NCBI GenBank assembly: GCA_034408875.1
Contig: JAWXCJ010000256.1
Location: forward strand, 1 to 12,589
Length of the DNA stretch: 12,589 nt
Direction of reading: 5' to 3'
Source of the DNA: JANNHK01 sp034408875
Lineage (GTDB): Bacteria > Actinomycetota > Acidimicrobiia > IMCC26256 > PALSA-610
The notes under the pieces are model-generated. The model was given only the letters and a program-made list of their open reading frames with translations. It was not told the origin of the DNA and made no database searches. This document shows positions 12,368-12,589 of the stretch, piece by piece (position 1 is the stretch's first letter; every line of letters starts with the position of its first letter). The position numbers were made by a program, and so were the translations under genes.

Positions 12368-12589
12368 ATGAGCGAGGACGAGATCGACCTCGGTGAAGCG
12401 CACCTTCTCGAGCACCCGCTGCATACGTGCCCGAAGTGCGATTCGGCGAAGCTCGTCCCCGTGCGGGACGGGAACGACGTCAACTTCCTGTGCTTGGAGT
12501 GCAGCCGCTGCTGGCACGTCGAGCTCGGGCGGGTGTGGCGCGTCGACCCCGGCACCTGCGAACGGTGTGAGCACTTCGGCAGGTGTGCC
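12368..12589 (+). CDS. Cysteine-rich zinc-ribbon protein, 3' end outside window
   Basis: The first 74 residues of a gene that runs off the right edge. Eight cysteines are seen: CPKC (21-24), CLECSRC (42-48), CERC (64-67) and C73. The first two groups, separated by 17 residues, form a typical zinc ribbon (TCPKCDSAKLVPVRDGNDVNFLCLECSRCW). The third group may begin a second metal site. The N-terminus MSEDEIDLGEAHLLEHPL is acidic. The start at 12368 has the strongest ribosome site in the window, AAGGAGG with 5-nt spacing. The function is unknown; it might be a nucleic-acid-binding or regulatory zinc protein. Confidence 0.8.
   Translation, partial: MSEDEIDLGEAHLLEHPLHTCPKCDSAKLVPVRDGNDVNFLCLECSRCWHVELGRVWRVDPGTCERCEHFGRCA

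Overview
This window is high-GC DNA with strong third-codon-position GC, GTG as well as ATG starts, and several genes with a -10-like hexamer placed so that the transcript would begin at or next to the start codon. This fits an actinobacterium. The two acyl-CoA dehydrogenases, the SDR and the SRPBCC remnant fit a lipid-degrading lineage such as Acidimicrobiia, but that placement is inference. There is no tRNA, rRNA, CRISPR array, insertion sequence or phage gene.

Layout. 1-2544 is all minus strand. Reading in the direction of transcription it holds three tandem paralogues of an unrecognised ~140-residue family (2544-2125, 2068-1658, 1577-1143), an ArsR-type winged-helix regulator with an abnormal C-terminus (from 1133), and a Fic AMPylase-type gene cut by the left edge (from 381). 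Operator-like inverted repeats lie just upstream of the Fic gene. 2671-3876 (+) is an acyl-CoA dehydrogenase. A perfect 25-bp hairpin separates it from a convergent minus-strand operon: 133-residue membrane protein (5552), DCC thiol-disulfide oxidoreductase with zinc-ribbon tail (5097), TetR regulator (4571). The divergent plus strand carries aat (5637) and an ArsC-family reductase (6339). Next comes a DG-repeat protein (6772-8355) broken by two in-frame stop codons, then a second acyl-CoA dehydrogenase (8380), a small cysteine-containing ORF, and an alaX tRNA-editing gene (9930). 10632-11020 has no intact gene but holds two related palindromes bracketing a possibly eroded ORF. It is followed by the C-terminal half of an SRPBCC gene (minus), a divergent SDR (11326), a hairpin, a possible 29-residue membrane peptide, and a cysteine-rich zinc-ribbon gene running off the right edge.

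How the genes relate. Aat (N-degron tagging) and AlaX (clearing mischarged tRNA-Ala) are housekeeping protein-quality functions. The dehydrogenases and the SDR suggest acyl-CoA or steroid-type catabolism. DCC and ArsC are both Cys-based redox proteins, and they share a repeated leader sequence. I see no single integrated new defence or mobile system. The most notable items are the paralogue triplet, the twice-interrupted repeat protein, the shared leader element, the Fic operator and the recurring -10/start spacing.
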